In this document: positions 35,445 through 49,683 of the stretch, one piece after another
How positions within the stretch are numbered: the stretch's first letter is position 1
Layout of the letters: each line of letters starts with the position of its first letter
NCBI GenBank assembly: GCA_022496805.1
Contig: CM040094.1
Coordinates: forward strand, 1,488,001-1,552,000
Source: Pohlia nutans
Taxonomy: Eukaryota; Streptophyta; Bryopsida; Bryales; Mniaceae
DNA: 64,000 nucleotides
Direction of reading: 5' to 3'
The notes under the pieces: model-generated
What the model saw: only the letters and a program-made list of their open reading frames with translations
Database searches by the model: none
Told to the model about the DNA's origin: nothing
Made by a program: the position numbers and the translations under genes

Positions 35445-38400
35445 ATGGCGCCTAATGTTGTATCCGAGTATAGGGAGCATGGTTGGTGGGTTACGAGCGA
35501 GGACCTTTTGATGCCCATGCTGTGGATGACTGATTTTCCGGTGGTGCCGGGTAGGTTCTGGACAACACTCGGGAGGGTGATTGGTGTGGTGCTGTGTATT
35601 ACCTCGTCGCCGAATGGATTTTTTTTCATTCAGGTGGAGAGCGAGGACCCGACTCCGATGAAGTACATGTTGCAGAGGGAGTTGATAATGGCACCGGTCC
35701 CGCTCAACCTGCTTGATCGTGTTCCCGCGATGAAGATGGTGCGTTCGTTGCAGAGGGAGTAGGAGGCCATTCTAGAGGAGTTGAGGATGGCACGTGAGGC
35801 TTCTGTTATGTAGTGTATGCCATTGGGCCCCGAGGAGATGCTCCGTGCGAGGCGCCGGTTTCTAGAGCATCAGGCGTATGACTTGTTGAGGGAGCGTGCC
35901 CCCTTGGAGGCTGCAGTGGAGCAGCCTCCACATGTTCCGGAGAGTACCGACCCCTTGTATAGGGTGCTTGCGGCTCCTGTCAATGTGGATTGGGTGCTAG
36001 TGGCAGAGCGCAGGACAGGACGGCCTACAGTGGGAGCACTGGTGGATGATTTGGTTCCGGAGCCCTATCCTGTACCGCAGGCGTCTGCACCACAGAGGAA
36101 GAGGAGGAGGCTACAACGAGTGTCAAGGGCTGTGACACCACCATTGCAGGCAGGTGCAGAGGACGAGGCTGATGATATTGATGATGCTTCGTTAGAGGAG
36201 GAGATTGTGGAGGGTGCACGTCGAGGCATGACACGGAGGAGGAGGTTGGTGTTTCGAAGGAGGATGAGCTTTGGGCGGGTTACATTTGGGGAGCGGATGC
36301 GATATTTAATGTCCCAGTGCAGAACATCCGTGCAGTGGAGAATCCTGAGACGAACCACCGCGTGTTGACTGGAACGAGGGTGATGGACATGTATCGACGG
36401 TTGAGGGGGAAAGACAAAGAGTTGATCAGTCCGTTGACTTTGAGGCCCATCAGATACATTGTGGAGGGTACGGGGTCGCACGGTGAGAGCCGGAGGAGGG
36501 AAGTGCCATTCTCGGAGGATAGTGCCATTCTCGGAGGATAATGCAGTTCGGGAGTTTGAGGCTGCGTATTTGCACTATGCGGAGGCGGTGTCTGGACATG
36601 GAGTTCTTGGTTCTAGGGCAAATTGGTTGGAGAACAACATCATTTGGGAGTCAGTGGATGGGCAGCACATTGTTCAGGCTTGCATAGAGGCCAAGATCCA
36701 GTGTGATGCGGGGTTACTATCAGAGGAGGAGTACCGTGAGGTGTTTGCAGTACGGAAGGCCAAGTTTGTGGTGTACAAGGATCCGCATTTGTACATCGAT
36801 GCTTCAGTGAGGATCAATGCCAAAGAGTTCGAGAGACAGTTCTACACCACGATGGTGGAGGACCTCATGAAGCTCCGGGCTATATGGATTGCGTGTGGAA
36901 GACCGGATCAGTATGAGCGAGACGACGATGAGCGGCGGGGTCGGGCGTTGATGATGGCCGCGAGTGCACTGCATCTGACTACAAGCATGAAGGACAACAA
37001 GGTGGGCTTGGAGACATTGTCGAAGCAGATGGTAGACCATACCCGTCATGCATGGCACAGGGACGAAGAGTGCTATGAGGCAATATTGCAGGTGTGTTCG
37101 GATTACGAGAGCGGGTTCTTGTGGTTCAGCAAGGAAAACGAGAAGAAATGGAGGGATTATGCGTCCAAACACAGTTTGGATGTCACCGTGGACGTGCGAG
37201 CGGGGCGGAAGAGGATGGAGAAGAACTGGCTCAGACCATTGTCGAGGATTCCAGCTGGGCAGTATCTCCGGGTGGCGAAGGACTTGGCAGCACAGCTAGT
37301 GCAGGGAGGGAGCCGGGCTACGCAGAAGTACTACTTCAACGGCAACAACAGCCCCAATTTACCGAAGGAGACTTTGGCGTGGGTGGCTGATCGGATGCAG
37401 CGGAGGGAGGCGGTACGGAATGCGTTGAGGTGGTTGATAGTGAAGGACCGAGAGCGCCCGGTACCGACGATGGAGGAGTTCTTTGTCATTCCACTGGGAC
37501 GATATGGAGGGGAACGTGGGGAGGTCTTGCAGGAGCTTGGGAAGAATATCGAGACGGATATGAAGAAAGCTTGGGCTAGTCCATTGGTCCGTGCGGTGGG
37601 AGCGTTGCAGAAATTGGATCCCCTCATACCTCCATTGATCAGACAGCACTACACGGACATAGCGACCGGTGGTCGTGGATACCGAGGGCATGCCCGAGAT
37701 GTTGGAGATCTCGGAGCAGCGCGATGGGACTGGCAGTTTCGTTTACCCATCAGGAGGGGAGGCCATGCTTTGAGAATGCTTCCGGTGCGAGGTCGAGGGG
37801 GTTTTTTCACGGAGGAGCACCTGGAGCTTGGGGAACCATGCTTATGGATTATTGATTGCAGACGGGGATCATCACAGGGGGAGGACAAGGCTTGGAGAGA
37901 TGACGATTATGCACATGTGATGGAGAGGTTGCAGAGGTGGATGACGGGTATTTACAAGTAGAACGTCATTTTTTTATTGCCACCCGGAGTGCACTTTGAG
38001 GAGCGGTTGCGCAACACGTTGCACGTACCAGAGGAGAGCCGGTGTTTTGGAGGAGTGTGGGTGTTCGAGTCAGGTGCGATCAGCGGATATGAGCATGATC
38101 TGAGGCACGAGGGGAGAGTGGAGCGAGCAGTACAGGCTATTGGAGGTGTGGCAGTCGTGTTGGTGCATGCTAGCGGGTCCAGGGCATCTCAGAATGTTCG
38201 AAAGGGGACGGGGGAGCTTCCTACTGTGTTCATGGACTCCTGGATTGAGGCCAGAGCACCGTGTACAGCGGATCCATTGGAGAGGTCTCCGACAGAGTTG
38301 CAGAGGCTTGTGCAGATGTATTTGCCGGAGAAGTGGGGTCTCGTGGTTGTTGGCATCACCACGGCCATACCAGACATACTGCAGGGCGATTTTGTGGGTA

Positions 38401-39516
38401 GCCAGATCATTGTCCTTGACAGCTCGAGCACACGTACTACATTTTTGAGGAATGCATGCGCAGGGATGTACGGGTGTGACATGGATTGGCCATCTGGTGC
38501 TGCTACTCAGCCGTGGGCTACTGCGGGCCCTTCTACAGTAAGGCCTACACGTGGGAGCACAGGATTGATGGACGGTGTAGACAGTGGGGCATGTGAGGGT
38601 TCTGAGGGGGAGCCTTCTGCTATACAGCGCAGTGCAGATACTGTACGACATGTGGAGGTGTCGTTAGGCTCTAGGGACACACCAGACAGAGAGAGGACTC
38701 ACGAGGACACAGCCCGGAGCGTGAGACAGGACGACAATATCACGGGGTTGAGTCTGAGGTATGAGGTTGTTGCAGGACTGAGTCCCCAGCCAGTTGTTGG
38801 TGTAGAGAGTTCTGCACATATCGTATACTCTTCAGAGGGGCAGGACGGCACTGGAGCTTCAGGTGCACTAGGAGATGCACTACAGTTCCTGGAGGTTGAT
38901 GGGACCATGGAGGAGGGAGGGACTATGGAGACGGGGGACTTGAGCATCCGTCCTGAAGAAGTTGCAGAGATACTTGCAAAGTCTTTGGGGCACGAGGTGA
39001 CATTCTCAAGATCAGCAGGTGTATCTACATCTCCTCTCCGTCCATCACGAGCGATTCCAGTACCGGATTCATTAGTCTCGCGTGACATGGAGGTGTTGCC
39101 ACGATCAGGGCTGGATGCGGGTGGATCTGAGGTGTTGCCAACACTAGGAGTAGTTGTGGATATTGATTCCACCCCACGTCCGTTTCATTGGGCCCTACCA
39201 GACCGAGATATGACACTTGCAGCGGACGGATTCTACTATGACATTTGATGGAGTCAGATACAGGCGTCACGGGATTGGAGGGCAGTATACGTTTGAGCAG
39301 GCGGCGTCTATCATGGAGGAAGCGTCGCCTGTGCACCAGGTGTCATCTCCGATGGTCAATGCCATGGTGGCTCAAGCTTTGGAGTATACAGATCCCGAGA
39401 CCCCTTCAGATGTTCGTGCGAGGTTGGAGGAGCAGCGTGTAGCTAGTGAGGAGGGTCGAGACGACGGAACACAGTCATCTGAGAGGATTCCGGAGACCCA
39501 GTTCCCCTTCGAGTAG
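35445..39516 (+). pseudogene. Second gene of the large transposon, unknown function, decayed
   Basis: One long frame of about 1,350 codons can be followed. The start ATGG at 35445 sits in a good context (ACCATGGCG); an in-frame ATG at 35391 is less likely. Interruptions: TAG at 35760 and 35811; a frame change between about 36205 and 36240; a 19-bp tandem duplication (36502-36520 and 36521-36539) that shifts the frame; TAG at 37959; and a last frame change near 39240. On either side of each break the protein continues sensibly (for example DELWAGYIWGADAIFNVPVQ upstream of the duplication). Introns could explain some breaks but not the exact duplication. Regions: HGWWVTSEDLLMPMLW, an Arg/acidic linker, a helical centre (36540-37960), a segment with LVVVGITTAIPDIL and QIIVLDSSS, and a low-complexity acidic tail. 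I recognise no domain. It is likely an accessory transposition protein. Confidence 0.6.
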
Positions 39517-39975
39517 TAGCTTTTTTAGACAGTGTGGATTAGTGCTATTGGTTGCACTTCAGATGGCCGACTTGTATTTCTTTATCATATGTATTTTTTA
39601 TTTATATATATGTATATTTATATGTGGATCCATACTTTATGTGGATACGTGGATATGTGGAGTAATGATGTCGTTGTACGAAAATGTATTGCGGATTGTA
39701 TGTGATTGTAATACGAGGGGAATGGGGAAAATGCGGTTGAAAGATAGTAAAATGTTGGATATTTATTGCACTTTTGAAGGGGTTTTATGAAAGACACTTT
39801 GCAAAATTAAAAAATTGTATGAAATTCACATATTTATTATTGAAAATCTGTAATATATTTGATTAATTGCAATGCACTGCACTTTTCACCATAGACAAAA
39901 ATCACACCCTTTTTAAAAAAAAAAATTTGATTTCTGAAATTTTTGGCACAATGGGGCCCCGAAATGACTGCACTT

Positions 39976-40006
39976 GGCCAAGTGCGTAAATAGCGAATTG
40001 CGTGTT
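39976..40006 (-). repeat. Right terminal inverted repeat of the large transposon
   Basis: Perfect 31-bp match to the left end. Overlapping its inner end is the 16-bp palindrome GCACTTGGCCAAGTGC (39970-39985), so here the second GCACTTGGCC is inverted rather than direct as at the left end. Confidence 0.9.
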
Positions 40007-40009
40007 ATA

Positions 40010-40774
40010 GGGTGGTTGCAAGCTACGGTCACCCAAACTTTTTGTTGCGGTCTACAAATTGGTGCACTCACCCAATCTTTGGAAAATCATCAATAAATAT
40101 TGGAATGGAATTTTGTGACGAAAAAAATTGCATTGTTTTTAGAATTCTAAAGTTAAGATGTTTACCACAATAAAGTTTGCAAAATTTCAATCTTTCTATC
40201 CAAATTAAGCATTTCTACTTAGATTTGGTAGTGTGTCGCTTGTCAAAAGAGCACCTATTTTATGGGAAATGCTAGAAGGGGGTCAAATTTGAACTTCAAA
40301 AATTTATAGCAACATACCACAAGTGTGTACAAAGCTACCGTATTTTATTTTTTTGGTATTACGCTTACTTATTTTTTAATTAATTGTTTGGTGATGTTTT
40401 TGTTTTTTAAGATTTTCGTGCAATTAAAACTTTTTTTTGAATTTAAAAAAAAGAAAGAAATAATAGTTCAATTTCATAGGTGGGATATGAAATGCATTTT
40501 TCATAAAACCTAGCTAAGGATGTGATGTAAAAAAGGCTCTAATTACCCCTGCTCGGTAAAAAACTGAAAAGGCTATTGAGTAATGCCCAAAGTCTTGAAA
40601 TTATCTTATCAATTGCTAAAGTGAAAGTATTAGCATAAACCCTATTTGGGATGGTGAAATTTTTGATCTAATTGAAAGTTGAGAGGTGCGCATTACTACG
40701 CTAGTCCACGAGCTGCACGGCCTTTAGCTGCACAAGCTGCACTCCCCACTTGGTAGACCGCTTGCAATCACCCC
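40010..40774. mobile_element. MITE abutting the large transposon
   Basis: Left end GGGTGGTTGCAAGC...; right end ...GCTTGCAATCACCCC (inverted, one mismatch). ATA lies on both outer sides (40007-40009 and 40775-40777), a possible 3-bp duplication. No coding capacity. The family is unclear; GGG ends with a 3-bp duplication would suit PIF/Harbinger, although ATA is not its usual target. Confidence 0.5.
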
Positions 40775-41084
40775 ATAATCCAAAAAAATACAACAAGATA
40801 ACAAACTTCCAAACACAAGATATATCGCATAGTACAAATGTTGTATTTTAAGTATCTACTGTATTTTCAAGTATTTGTAGTATTTTCCCATTTTGTTCAT
40901 TGGTTTTTTGATAGTTGCACAACTCCAAATTTCAAATTTCTATATCTAGTAGATGTGTATTATAAATTATCTCCAATTTTGAACCACACAATTCAAAATC
41001 CAATTCTTTATGGATTATCCATTGTTTGCATTTTCAACACATCATTGATTAGAATGTGATCACTTGGACACTAAAAAGTTAATA

Positions 41085-42770
41085 TAATGAATACTTTTGA
41101 ATCTAAAATACAACAAGATAGCTTTCCTATCCCCTAGTTTTTAGATCCTCTAGAGCATATTTATTATTATTAGGAATACAAAATAAAACTTGTAAATCTT
41201 GTTCTTATTTTAAAATGGATTTAATGCAATAAAATACATATTATTTTAATACTAAGTGGAGTTTGGAATCACAGTGGCGTAATAGTCTTTGCATGCGTGC
41301 ATGGTATGTGGTATACTTAGGTTGTATGAATAAGTTAAAGTTTCTATGAATAGTTATAGGTTTTACGAATAAGCTATGTTTCTCGCTATGTTTTCTTCTA
41401 GCTTTTTTATAATTACGGCGATTTATAACTCTATGTTAATTGATATAAATGGCATTGCTATTGGCAATAAAGGGTATACATAAACACACAATAGGGGCAA
41501 ATTTACATCGTGGAACCTACATGCACTCAAAAAGTGTCTATGTAGAACTCTTATTCTCTCCATAAGAGTGATTAAGTTGTGACTCTTGGTCAACTTCAAA
41601 TGTTTATTTTTCATTTGTTTTTTCATAGTGATGCTTTTAGAACATTCATGCTTTTAGAGAAACTACTTTAGAGGTGAACTCGGGGGGTTCACTGGCGAAA
41701 ATTTTAGAAACAACGTGCGATAAAAAAATAGAGTCCAATATATTCATTCTAGATAAATTTTGTAAAAAATGTACATGTAAAATAGGGGATTTTTAAAAAG
41801 TGAAACATGTTTACATGTAAAATACCATCGCATATAATATTCTCATGCTTTTTACATGTAAAATACCATCACCTTATGATATTTTTTGCAAGGTAAATAA
41901 CCCCCCAAATAAATAGGTCATTATCGCACGTGTATGCAAAATATACAAAGGAGTGCTCCCCCCGAGGAGGTGAATCTCTTGAATGTTTTTCAATATGATC
42001 AATCAATTACAGTATTGTTTACTCCAAATCTTAAATTGTATTGTTGTATACAAGCAAATTCAACATAAAATGATTATTTTTAAATGTACACTACTAGAGA
42101 ATATGTACCATGACAACAAGAAATTGAACTGAAAAGTGTTGACCGTAGGTTGTTGATTTGGACATGTTGTACCAAGCAAAAGCCAACATAGATTTGTTGA
42201 TGCCTGCACGGATAAATTTTTTGGCATGCTTAGGAAAAAACAATCACTTTATAAGTCACTTCACATTACAGGATTGGCCACTGTTGTTTCTCAAGAATGT
42301 TCAACTCAGTGCTGTCTTTCTTAACATTCTTGAGCATCTCCTATTGCTTGGTGTGACTGACATGTTTCCCCTTTCTTAGTTTGACTGCAAGTGATTCTTT
42401 TCTCACGATATGAATGATCTTTTGTCGTCGTATGAGTAAACCTTTGTCTTTGTGTGGTTGACCTTTCATAATATTCGTGAACAATTTTGCTTTACACTTT
42501 TTGTCTTATGTATAAGAAATTGGCTAATTGACCTTTTTTTTTCAATGACATTCTTTAATAGCTTCACTTTGCTCTCTTTAATTGTTGTACATTTTTTTGA
42601 TAGTGACCTTTCTAATAACATTTTTATACAATCCAATTTTCTTCTTTAATTGTGCCTCCTGTAAAGAACAAGTTTATTGCTTGGTTTTTATATCATTCTT
42701 AAATCTATTATGTTTTGGATACCTTCGTCTTGGAGCAATATTATTATTTTTTGAATATTTGTTATCTAGT
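41085..42770. repeat. Dispersed repeat family D, copy 2
   Basis: Same order of segments as 20785-22745 (AATCTTGTTCTTATTTTAAA, TGGAACCTACATGCACTC, CATTCTTGAGCATCTCCTAT). It is interrupted by a hAT-like MITE at 41679-41966. Confidence 0.55.
41679..41966. mobile_element. hAT-like MITE with perfect 8-bp TSD
   Basis: CTCGGGGGGTTCACTGGCG...GGAGTGCTCCCCCCGAG flanked by GAGGTGAA at 41671-41678 and 41967-41974. It is 288 bp. Its two ends match the two ends of 49684-50951 in reverse. It is inserted in repeat family D copy 2. Confidence 0.8.
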
Positions 42771-42771
42771 A

Positions 42772-43115
42772 TAGATAGATAGAAACTCTGGTCCCTTTTT
42801 AGTAAGGGGCCGGGGTGAATGAAGTGTCTGTTCGTAATGCAAATGACCCTATGCCCACCGGACAAGGGGAAATTGGGACAATACTACTCTCCCCTTTCGA
42901 AGATGAACACTACTACTCAGCTAGCCACTAGTGCCTTGAAGATACCGGACATGGTATCCCTCCAAAGGGCTTTGAGGTACCTATACAACAAGGTCCAAGG
43001 ACCTCCCACCATAGTTGGGTGGACTATGGTGGTGAGCACCACGTCGGCATGGGGAATAGAACCCACAACCTCCTCATTGGGGGCCATGTGCCCTAACCAT
43101 CAAGCCAAGGCCCGT
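42772..43115 (-). repeat. Full-length tRNA-derived SINE
   Basis: Read on the minus strand, the 5' end has an A box (TGGTTAGGGCA, 43099-43089) and a B box (GGTTCTATTCC, 43063-43053). The body continues to a 3' domain (GAAAGGGGAGAGTAGTATTG, CCGGTGGGCATAGGGTCATT) and ends in GGAGTTTCTATC-type (TCTA)n. It is about 344 bp. Three truncated copies in the window share only the 3' domain, as expected from incomplete reverse transcription. Confidence 0.75.
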
Positions 43116-43218
43116 GGTGCCTTTATCTACTATGCTGTATCCTAGGATCATCCTCGATGCTATTGTGCCACATATATAATTGATTTTCAAAATTTTACAT
43201 GGTTTGAAACCCCTCTCT

Positions 43219-43219
43219 A

Positions 43220-43284
<65 letters not shown>
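43219..43284. repeat. (CT)n(AT)n microsatellite
   Basis: About 20 bases of CT followed by about 46 bases of AT. Confidence 0.95.
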
Positions 43285-43288
<4 letters not shown>

Positions 43289-43762
43289 AATTTGGCACTA
43301 GATTCAACAACCAATGTGCTACGCCAATTCCCTACAAAACAAGTGGACAAAAGCATTCAAATGAGGCCAAGTAGGAGTGGAATTTAGGGCCTCTAGATAC
43401 TAAACACGGATACTTCCACCAACTTCCCCACCAAGCACCTCGTAGAGGAAATGTTGAACATCCAAGATCCTTTCATGTTCTTCACTTTCCACTCATAATT
43501 TTAACTAGTTTTACAATACTTCGGCGCTTGCAACCAACAATTTCCCAAATAATTTGGTTGGAGTTTTGATAATTAGTTTCCGCCGAACTTGAGGATCAAG
43601 TACGGTAATCACTTTGGATGTTTAGATTCCTTTTGGAAGGAATGAAATAGTGCATTGGCTTTGATGTTATTCATAAACAGATGACTTAGTTCAAGGACTA
43701 CTACGTGTCTTCCAGATGAACACTGTCTATCTTAATTCTTATGTAATGTTGGGTGTTAACCC

Positions 43763-44344
43763 TTAACTCCTAACCGCCCAACCATGCATATTTTGCATGA
43801 TGTATGGATTTGGAGTCTGTTTTCTCATCTATTATGCACTTTTTGCAGTGTGGATTCTTTATTGAAACTTTCATGGGAAGTTAGCTCCATGCATGTGTGA
43901 TCCGATTAGAAAGAGGATGATTTGTGAAAATTTTATGCCTCATTTCATGTTGTAATGTTCCACCCCAAATTGCAAAGATTTTAGTGTAAAAGTGCTCTTG
44001 AAAAAGTCAACTATTGAAATTAAGCAATCGAAAAATCTGCAAAAATCACTACACTTAGAGTATTACATTTCAACCCATCCCAAAAATTTCATTATTAGAT
44101 TGTCAATATCTTATTTGTAATCATATTACAAAAGAGTGTTAAATTTTAAGTTTGATAATTTATACACAAATAGTGGTGAGAGCAATTGCAAATCTAACTG
44201 TATGGATAGAATCTGAAATGCATAATGTACACCTTCTATTCATTCATCAAGTTGAAAATATTCCTCTTAGTTGCATTTTATGATGCATCTTTGAAAAACT
44301 GCCAAAACCGAAAAGGTGAGAACGTTTAGGGGTTGAGTCCTTCA
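43763..44344. mobile_element. piggyBac-like MITE, sister of 55954-56529
   Basis: TTAA (43763-43766) CTCCTAACCGCCC...GAGAACGTTTAGGGG, then TTGA (decayed TTAA). The interior is nearly collinear with 55954-56529. A half copy (right part only) is at 55435-55620. Confidence 0.7.
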
Positions 44345-44689
44345 CTATGAAAATGGAACATTAAAAATTGAACTCATCCATGCGCAAATATCACAACTTT
44401 TTTTAGAAATCTTCTAAAAGGAAAGATGTGCACATTGATATTTCCTAAAAATTCATGCTTTTTAAATTAAAATTAAAATTCATCACCAACAATTTTTCAT
44501 CAATTATTGTGTAAAACGGTGGAAAGAAATTAAAAAGTTCACCATAAATAAAGATTTGATTTCTTGGAACTAAAATTTGGTAATAGTGATCAAATTTATG
44601 TAACAATGTGCTGAAAATTATAAAATTTGAATTTATGGAGTCTTACCATGTAGTGGGAAAAATCACGGGACAGAATTTATGGCATGGCA

Positions 44690-45300
44690 CTGTATAGTAC
44701 TCTCTAAGCAACAAGTGTGTCTACACAGCAGTTTTAGTGTGCAAATGAATAAAAGTTTGTTGTCTGTCTTTGCATGTTCTCTGGATTTGTCCTGAGTGAT
44801 GCAGAAAAGTCATCCATGTATGTTTTTGTGGTATCATTTTGAATGTATGCTATCAACAATGAATGTATGCCATCATAATCATAATATGTGTTTGTTGTCT
44901 CTGCCCCACCAAGGAAGAGACTACAAAAATGTTTCGTTTTTCAGGAGTTACATGGCTGAACACTATAAACTAAGCAAATTTGGGATAAATACTAAGGCAA
45001 TGACTACGAGACTCCCCACTTGTTCATCACTTGTTTGTGCTTATTTGTGATTATCTGCATGAAATGCATTTATACTTATCTGCGAATGCATGCAGCAGGG
45101 ACAAGTGACCCAGCTTGAGTGAGGTGACTGCGGCGTGAGTGATGGAAAGCGTCGATCATCGATTATCTGTGTTTTTTCGGGTGCCCCAACCACCAGCAGG
45201 AGGATCAACGCGCTTGTTGTGTAGGTGATCCCCTGCTTCACGATTCCTCGATGCCTCGACGTCGACCTTCTGACCGCATCAATCTCCATTCAGGGGATTG
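44690..45300. repeat. Dispersed repeat, partner of 25440-26252
   Basis: Collinear with 25540-26095 (TTGCATGTTCTCTG, GTCTCTGCCCCACCAAG, CCCCAACCACCAGCAGGAGG, CGTCGACCTTCTGAC). The terminal part (46383-46540) is displaced by later insertions. Confidence 0.5.
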
Positions 45301-45435
45301 ATGGCCCATTCACATACAGCAATGCCCCCGCATGCATGCATCTGATAACTTTGAGGGAATCTGTTGTTGTCAACCAAGAAATATAAATTATGCAATTCGA
45401 AATTACTCTAAAGTAAGGGGTACGTTGCCGTCAGT

Positions 45436-45668
45436 TTAACCCATCAACGTCCCATGGGGATGGTATATACGTTGTCGTATGATTGAGATTTGCTACCAAC
45501 AAGAAACTCTAAATTGGGATCTTGATAGCTCATTAGAACTGCATTGATGTAAATTTCAACTTCTCTTTTGCACCCAAACCCATTAAAGGTGTGGATCCGT
45601 TCCAAATAAAACCAAAATACACTATATTCTACCGGTCGCCACGGCACGTTCAAATGTTTAGGGGTTAA
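45436..45668. mobile_element. piggyBac-like MITE, sister of 55725-55957
   Basis: TTAA (45436-45439) CCCATCAACGTCCC...CGGCACGTTCAAATGTTTAGGGG TTAA (45665-45668). 233 bp. Confidence 0.75.
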
Positions 45669-46382
45669 GCATTTCAATCTACATCAGAAAAGTTGGGCTA
45701 GACTATTTTGGTGCCATTTTGACACCAGAGGCTGCATACACAGGTCATTTTAGTGTCATTTTATCCATACTTGGTTGGTATGGAGGTTGGGACCAAATTA
45801 TCTTAATTGCATTTCAATGCACCATCATGGCACCATGTTCACATGCCTTGAAATTCGTGATGTACATGGAGTGCTGATTTTCAATGATATAAAATTGCAG
45901 CACATAGAAATTTGGGTTTAATAACCAAACTCAATATTTTATTAATTTTCTCACAATGTATGATTTTGTTATAAATTTTCAAACTTAATTTGCATAGACT
46001 GCTATTAATGTTAGTAGGTGTACTAGTAACTGTCTTTTATTTTTAGTCCAATCAGATTGCCAACTTGGTATTCATAATTAACGCTTGTGATAACTAAATT
46101 GGGAAATCCTGAAGTTGGATCATGTGCTTTTATAGGTGACCACAATTGGGACCTAGCTAACAATTTATGGTGTTTCTACCTCAATGCATGACAGAAAGGA
46201 ACGCAATAAAGGAACATAGCTCTGCTTGCGGCAATGTAATGCAAGTGCACCGTGCGTGAACAATAGTTGCAGCAAGAAACGACACTGCTTTGGATTTATT
46301 TTTTTTGTTTCTCGGTTTTGCCTTCCTCCATTTCTGGGACGCAGATGCAAGTGCGGCGGGAGCTTGGTTTGAATGAGCCATG

Positions 46383-48786
<2,404 letters not shown>

Positions 48787-49683
48787 AAAGTAGTAAGTAG
48801 TGTGAACAAGGTGGATGGAAGTTGACTCATTCTCACAACCATTGGTCTAACTTAGACAAATGCAAAGAGTTTGTTGAGAAGGTTTTACAGCCTTATAGAC
48901 TTCAACAGGTTTCAATACATCAATTTCCAAGTGACACAACTTATATCGTTAATTGACTATGGAGCATATATAAGTAGAACAACTTTCTCAAGTAGCTATA
49001 AGACACTTGACCACAAATCCTAATCATATTTTTACTTACAAATTGTACAAGAATTTTTCAAGTGATGTTATTCTACAACGGCCATTCAAACATGGTTTCC
49101 AATAACAATGTGATATATGGTCAATACAAACAAGCACACAAGTCAACTAGACTATTGCACTGCATCAAATGATTAGACTTGACCTACACATTTATGTGTT
49201 AAAGCCAATACTTGCAAATGGCTTTATCAAGTTTGGCAACAAATTTGAAAATTTGAAATGTTAAAAATAAAATAAAAACAGTGGAAGAAATGCAAGTTGC
49301 TCAAAGAATTTGAAGCTACATTTCAAACCCAAGTAATGCAAGCCAACATGCAAAATCGTTTTTCTACAAATAAATCAACACAAGAAGATTCTCATTGCAA
49401 AGAAACTTGAAGGTTTAGTAGGTAACAAGACTAACTAAAGACATGTGCTCTCATCGATACAAGATTATGAGTTGGACAGATGAACATACTACCACTCAAA
49501 TAATCATTGCAAAAGTTCTCCCAAGAAGCCGTTTGGAAGGAAGTTCGATAGATAGTTCGACAGGTAGTTCGATAGTTGAGCTATAAAAGGCACTCTTGAA
49601 AAGCACTCTTGAAACCCTAAATTTCACGTTTGAGTGTGTAGTAGGATTATTCCAAGCGTTTGAGTAGCAGTTTGGGGGTTTTA

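Larger units (their letters stand above)
27205..40006. mobile_element. 12.8-kb two-gene DNA transposon with 31-bp TIRs and 4-bp TSD
   Basis: The first 31 bases (27205-27235, starting AACACGCAATTCGCTATTTA) are perfectly repeated inverted at 39976-40006. ATAG directly flanks both ends (27201-27204 and 40007-40010). Inside, the left gene runs leftward (30794 to 27720) and the right gene rightward (35445 to 39516), with a 4.6-kb spacer between them. The spacer holds two copies of a 122-bp tandem array, a nested piggyBac-like MITE, a 400-bp polypurine tract and GC-rich palindromes. Both genes carry stop codons or frameshifts, so this copy is dead or needs help in trans. A 4-bp duplication is known for the Sola superfamily, among others; I do not claim membership. 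Confidence 0.9.

Noticed and set aside
38070..38651. 193-aa minus-strand frame opposite the second transposon gene
   Set aside because: Antisense of a GC-rich coding region; no domain, and the plus frame shows better protein character.
43074..43374. Frames with Tyr-Ile repeats around 43.2 kb and 48.7 kb
   Set aside because: Translated (AT)n microsatellites.
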